DNA of 64,000 nt, from the NCBI GenBank assembly GCA_905234605.1, contig CAJOIE010000003.1, positions 62,001 through 126,000 of the forward strand, in the 5' to 3' direction. Source of the stretch: an uncultured Bacteroidaceae bacterium (GTDB lineage: Bacteria > Bacteroidota > Bacteroidia > Bacteroidales > Bacteroidaceae). Positions 61,161 to 64,000 of this stretch are shown here, piece after piece (position 1 is the first letter of the stretch; each line of letters opens with the position of its first letter). The translations under genes were made by a program, and so were the position numbers. A model generated the notes under the pieces. It searched no databases, was not told where the DNA came from, and saw nothing but the letters and a program-made list of their open reading frames with translations.

Positions 61161-61768
61161 AGCGTCTGCCATACGACGAGCAACGGCGGCTGCTGCTCGC
61201 CGACCTGCATGCCGCCATGAACGGCATTGCCGCCAAAGCCATCACCGGCAGCGGCATGGGCTACACCATGGCCTTCGGCGTGGAGCTCCCACGCCTGCGC
61301 CAGATAGCAGCCGCCGTGGAGCCTGACCTCGGGCTCTCCATGTCGCTATGGCAGGAGGGTGTGCGCGAGCTCAAGATGCTGGCCATCATGCTCATGCCCA
61401 AGGAACTCTTCGACACCGCGACGGCCATGCAATGGCTCTCGCAGCTGCCAGCCTCACAGGCCGAGCTGTGCCAGCTTATGGTGCTCGACCTGATCTCACA
61501 GATGCCCGATGCACCGACAGTGGCATTCGCCCTGATGGCTCACGAGGATGCCATGCACCAGACAGCCGGTTTCCTCACCGTGAGCCGTATCCTCGCACAG
61601 GGTGCCACGCTCTCGCCCGACGCCGAGGCCGAGTACCTCGACCAGGCTCGCTCGCTACTGCATTCCCCCTATGCGCCGCTGGCCCGCGCCGTGAGCAACT
61701 CCCTGCTCCACTATGGCCAGACATCACGGCAAGCACAGCACAAAGCCGACAGCATCCTATGCAACTGA
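61157..61768 (+). CDS. AlkD-like DNA alkylation repair family protein
   Basis: A 203-residue helical-repeat protein. The family block is FGVELPRLRQIAAAVEPDLG, SLWQEGVRELKMLAIMLMP and a late LARAVSNSLLHYGQTSRQA, matching the Bacteroidetes members annotated as DNA alkylation repair. AlkD proteins are HEAT-like glycosylases for N3/N7-alkylated bases, but catalytic residues cannot be assigned safely here, so the activity is tentative. It overlaps DPP III by 4 bases and the nitrilase gene by 10. Confidence 0.82.
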   Translation: MKRLPYDEQRRLLLADLHAAMNGIAAKAITGSGMGYTMAFGVELPRLRQIAAAVEPDLGLSMSLWQEGVRELKMLAIMLMPKELFDTATAMQWLSQLPASQAELCQLMVLDLISQMPDAPTVAFALMAHEDAMHQTAGFLTVSRILAQGATLSPDAEAEYLDQARSLLHSPYAPLARAVSNSLLHYGQTSRQAQHKADSILCN

Positions 61769-62523
61769 CAATCCTGCAACACGACATTCAATGGTGCGAG
61801 GTGGCGGCCAACCTGGCTCATCTCGACCGTCTGCTCTGCCGCATTCCACGCACCGACCTGCTGCTTCTGCCCGAGATGTTTGCCACAGGGCTCAACAACA
61901 TGGCCTCCGAGGTGGCAGACGCCGCACCAGCCATCACCGGATGGATGGCACGCACAGCCGCCGAGCACGACTGTGCCGTGGTAGGCACCATGGCCGTGCA
62001 GGACGGTGAGCGCTACTACAACCGCCTGCACTTCGTGCGCCCCGACGGCAGCATCACCACCTACGACAAGCACCACCTTTTCGCCTATGGCGGTGAGGCC
62101 ATGCACTACTCACGCGGCACAGAGCGGCGCATAGTGGAATGGCGCGGCGTGCGCTTCCTGCTCCAGGTGTGCTACGACCTGCGCTACCCTGTCTGGGCCC
62201 GCAACCGCGGCGACTACGACTGCATCCTCTACTCTGCCAACTGGCCCATCAGCCGCGACACGGCATGGCGGACACTCATCCGCGCACGGGCCATCGAGAA
62301 CCAGTGCTATGTGGCTGCCGCCAACCGCATCGGCACCGACCAGCAATGCGAGTACTACGGCCGCTCGGCCATCATCAACCCCTATGGCGAGACCATGACC
62401 GAGTGCCCCGACCAGACAGAGTGGGCAGCAGCCGGCGTGCTCGACATGGACTTCCTGCGCCACTACTGCGACAAGTTTCCCGTGCTGGCCGATGCAGACG
62501 CCTTCACCATTCTTCCTTCCTGA
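61759..62523 (+). CDS. Carbon-nitrogen hydrolase, omega-amidase (YafV) type
   Basis: A 254-residue cytoplasmic nitrilase-family enzyme. The catalytic triad is visible: Glu39 in LLLPEMFATG, Lys104 in YDKHHLFAYGGE and Cys138 in LLQVCYDLRYPVW. Sequence context such as YSRG and NWPISRDTAWRTLIRARAIE fits the YafV/omega-amidase branch, which deamidates alpha-ketoglutaramate or alpha-ketosuccinamate. The start overlaps the AlkD-like stop by 10 bases. Confidence 0.92.
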   Translation: MQLTILQHDIQWCEVAANLAHLDRLLCRIPRTDLLLLPEMFATGLNNMASEVADAAPAITGWMARTAAEHDCAVVGTMAVQDGERYYNRLHFVRPDGSITTYDKHHLFAYGGEAMHYSRGTERRIVEWRGVRFLLQVCYDLRYPVWARNRGDYDCILYSANWPISRDTAWRTLIRARAIENQCYVAAANRIGTDQQCEYYGRSAIINPYGETMTECPDQTEWAAAGVLDMDFLRHYCDKFPVLADADAFTILPS

Positions 62524-62529
62524 ACAAGC

Positions 62530-63000
62530 ATGGCCACCGCAACACACACTCAACACCTGCAGGAGCGTGCCGCCGCCCAGCTGCGCGACTACCTCGTGAC
62601 ACGCGGCATGAGGCAGACACCGGAGCGCTATGCCGTCCTCGCGGCTGCCTACGCCTTCACTACCACCTTCACCGCCGAGGAGCTCATAGCCAGGCTCAAG
62701 GAAGAGCATGCCTACGTCAGCCAGCCCACGGTCTACAACTCGCTACAGCTCTTCCTGCAAGCCAACCTCGTGGTGCGCTACCCTCACGTCACGCATCAGA
62801 GTGTGTATCTGCGTGTCGAGAGCGACGCACCACGCTGCTATCAGGTGTGCAACTACTGCGGGCGCACCACCCCCATCAAGAACCGCGCGCTGACCGCTGC
62901 CGTGGCAGCCTACCACACGCGCAGCTTCAACATATCCCACCGTGTGCTGTATATATGCGGCGTATGCGGCAAATGCAAGAGGATGAAGAATGAAGAGTGA
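62530..63000 (+). CDS. Fur family transcriptional regulator
   Basis: A 156-residue winged-helix metalloregulator. The N-terminal domain has RGMRQTPERYAVLAAAYAFT and YVSQPTVYNSLQLFLQANLV. The structural zinc cysteines are present (CYQVCNYCG and YICGVCGKCKRM), but the histidine-rich regulatory site usually just before the first cysteine pair (HHHLIC) reads PRCYQVC. Whether it senses iron, zinc or peroxide cannot be told. It lies 6 bases after the nitrilase gene and ends inside an inverted repeat upstream of purA. Confidence 0.9.
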   Translation: MATATHTQHLQERAAAQLRDYLVTRGMRQTPERYAVLAAAYAFTTTFTAEELIARLKEEHAYVSQPTVYNSLQLFLQANLVVRYPHVTHQSVYLRVESDAPRCYQVCNYCGRTTPIKNRALTAAVAAYHTRSFNISHRVLYICGVCGKCKRMKNEE

Positions 63001-63069
63001 AGAATAAAGGCTACCTTTGCCGCCGCAGTGAGAACACCTTATTCTTCATCCTTCATTCTTCACTCATCC
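62981..63069. repeat. Inverted repeat flanking the purA promoter
   Basis: The left arm 62981-63010 (GGATGAAGAATGAAGAGTGA and on) and the right arm 63037-63069 (CCTTATTCTTCATCCTTCAT and on) are near-complementary. The left arm contains the Fur stop codon, the loop holds the TACCTTTGC promoter, and the right arm reaches the purA start codon. Confidence 0.82.
63012..63020 (+). promoter_or_regulatory. -7 box TACCTTTGC for purA
   Basis: A perfect -7 element about 50 bases before the purA ATG, in the loop of the inverted repeat 62981-63069. The leader RNA would contain only the right arm. Confidence 0.72.
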
Positions 63070-64000
63070 ATGGAACACTCAAACAGCAACCCTGCCGCCA
63101 CAGACACCCGCGGCCGTGTTGACGCCCTGCTCGGCATTGTCTTCGGCGACGAAGGCAAGGGCAAGGTGGTCGACGTGTTTGCCCCACGCTACGATGTGGT
63201 GGCGCGTTTCGCCGGCGGTCCCAATGCCGGGCACACCATCATCTTCGACGGCAAGAAGTTCGTGCTGCGCAGCATCCCCTCAGGCATCTTCTCGGAGCAT
63301 CAGCTCAACATCATCGGCAACGGCTGCGTCATAGCCCCCGACCTCTTCATGGCCGAAGCCCGCGAGCTCGAGGCTGCCGGCTACGACCTGCGGCCGCGCC
63401 TCCACATCAGCACACGTGCGCACCTCATACTGCCCACACACCGTGTGCTCGACCGCGCCCTCGAGGCAGCCAAGGGCAAGAATGCCGTGGGCACCACAGG
63501 CAAGGGCATAGGCCCCACCTACAGCGAGAAGGCTGCACGCACAGGGCTTCGCGTGGGCGACATTCTCGAAGGCTTCGAGGCCAAGTATGCCGCCCTCAAG
63601 GCACGCCATGAGCAGCAGCTGCGCGACCTGCACTATACCGACTACGACATCACGGCCGAGGAGCGCACATGGATGGAAGGCGTAGCCTACATGCGTCAGT
63701 TCACCATCACCGACACCGTGACCGAGCTGGGCGAGCTCCTGGCACAGGGCAAGAGCGTGCTGGCCGAGGGCGCACAGGGCACCATGCTCGACATAGACCA
63801 CGGCACCTACCCCTACGTGTCGAGCTCATCGACCACCACGGGCGGCGTATGCACCGGCCTGGGCGTTGCGCCACAGGCAATAGGCGATGTCTATGGCATC
63901 TTCAAGGCCTACTCCACCCGCGTGGGAGCAGGCCCGTTCCCTGTTGAGCTCTTCGATGAGACAGGCGAGCAGCTGTGCCAGATAGGCCATGAGTATGGTG
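63070..64000 (+). CDS. purA: Adenylosuccinate synthetase (3' end outside window)
   Basis: First 310 residues of the enzyme that makes adenylosuccinate from IMP, aspartate and GTP in AMP synthesis. The P-loop is GDEGKGK (26-32), followed by RFAGGPNAGHTI, IGNGCVIAPD, the GKGIGPTYSEKA block and LAEGAQGTMLDIDHGTYPYV. About 18 residues precede the usual start of the fold (MEHSNSNPAATDTRGRVD), slightly longer than normal. The frame is open at the window edge. Confidence 0.97.
   Translation, partial: MEHSNSNPAATDTRGRVDALLGIVFGDEGKGKVVDVFAPRYDVVARFAGGPNAGHTIIFDGKKFVLRSIPSGIFSEHQLNIIGNGCVIAPDLFMAEARELEAAGYDLRPRLHISTRAHLILPTHRVLDRALEAAKGKNAVGTTGKGIGPTYSEKAARTGLRVGDILEGFEAKYAALKARHEQQLRDLHYTDYDITAEERTWMEGVAYMRQFTITDTVTELGELLAQGKSVLAEGAQGTMLDIDHGTYPYVSSSSTTTGGVCTGLGVAPQAIGDVYGIFKAYSTRVGAGPFPVELFDETGEQLCQIGHEYG

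Overview
The window looks like chromosome of a GC-rich member of the Bacteroidales, most likely a Prevotella-like lineage. Three things point there. Many genes are preceded by the Bacteroidetes -7 box TAnnTTTG(C). Ribosome binding sites are mostly weak. Several exported proteins end in a short type IX-like sorting tail (for example GIYVIGGKKVVK). Nothing in the window looks like a plasmid, prophage, transposase or CRISPR array. The species cannot be fixed from this sequence alone.

Layout. 1-6 kb: the end of a SulP anion transporter, a flavin-type oxidoreductase (Nim/PPOX), an EF-G paralog with an altered GTPase centre, and a divergent tryptophanase-family lyase. 6-13.6 kb (minus): a DPP4-type peptidase, an RND efflux pump without its partners, and a GH43 glycosidase. 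13.7-16.9 kb: hemW, an HTH-only AraC regulator divergent from rhamnose mutarotase, and a SIMPL protein. 17-20.5 kb: a large AT-richer secreted protein, a 54-residue peptide gene, an intrinsic terminator and a 48-50 bp tandem repeat array. 20.5-27.9 kb (minus): acid phosphatase, HD phosphohydrolase, lone ABC ATPase, GH20 hexosaminidase, membrane proteins, MTA/SAH nucleosidase and a small outer membrane barrel. 28-36 kb: exonuclease III, a GH109-like enzyme, DUF4332, and a GH127 operon with a HEIGH-motif exported protein. 36-46 kb (minus): ECF sigma factor, secreted C1B peptidase, a 1513-residue PL11 lyase with beta-strand repeats, M24 and C11 peptidases. 46-56 kb: histidine kinase, tRNA-Ser, a 38-residue peptide gene, mazG, valS, metY, recG, tRNA-Pro. 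56-64 kb: a tightly packed run starting with a zinc-hook coiled-coil protein that lacks ATPase heads, then an HTH protein, DPP III, an AlkD-like protein, a nitrilase, a Fur homologue, and the start of purA.

The themes are exported peptide and glycan breakdown (DPP4, DPP III, C1B, C11, M24, GH43, GH20, GH109, GH127, PL11, rhamnose mutarotase), without any SusC/SusD pair here, mixed with core housekeeping genes.

The most unusual signals are: (1) six intergenic clusters of one palindromic repeat family built on ACACCCTGCAC/GTGCAGGGTGT, all downstream of plus-strand genes; (2) the headless SbcC-like zinc-hook protein; (3) two very small genes with their own expression signals; (4) the base-composition mosaic in the 820-residue secreted protein. 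All assignments come from reading the sequence; no database search was run.
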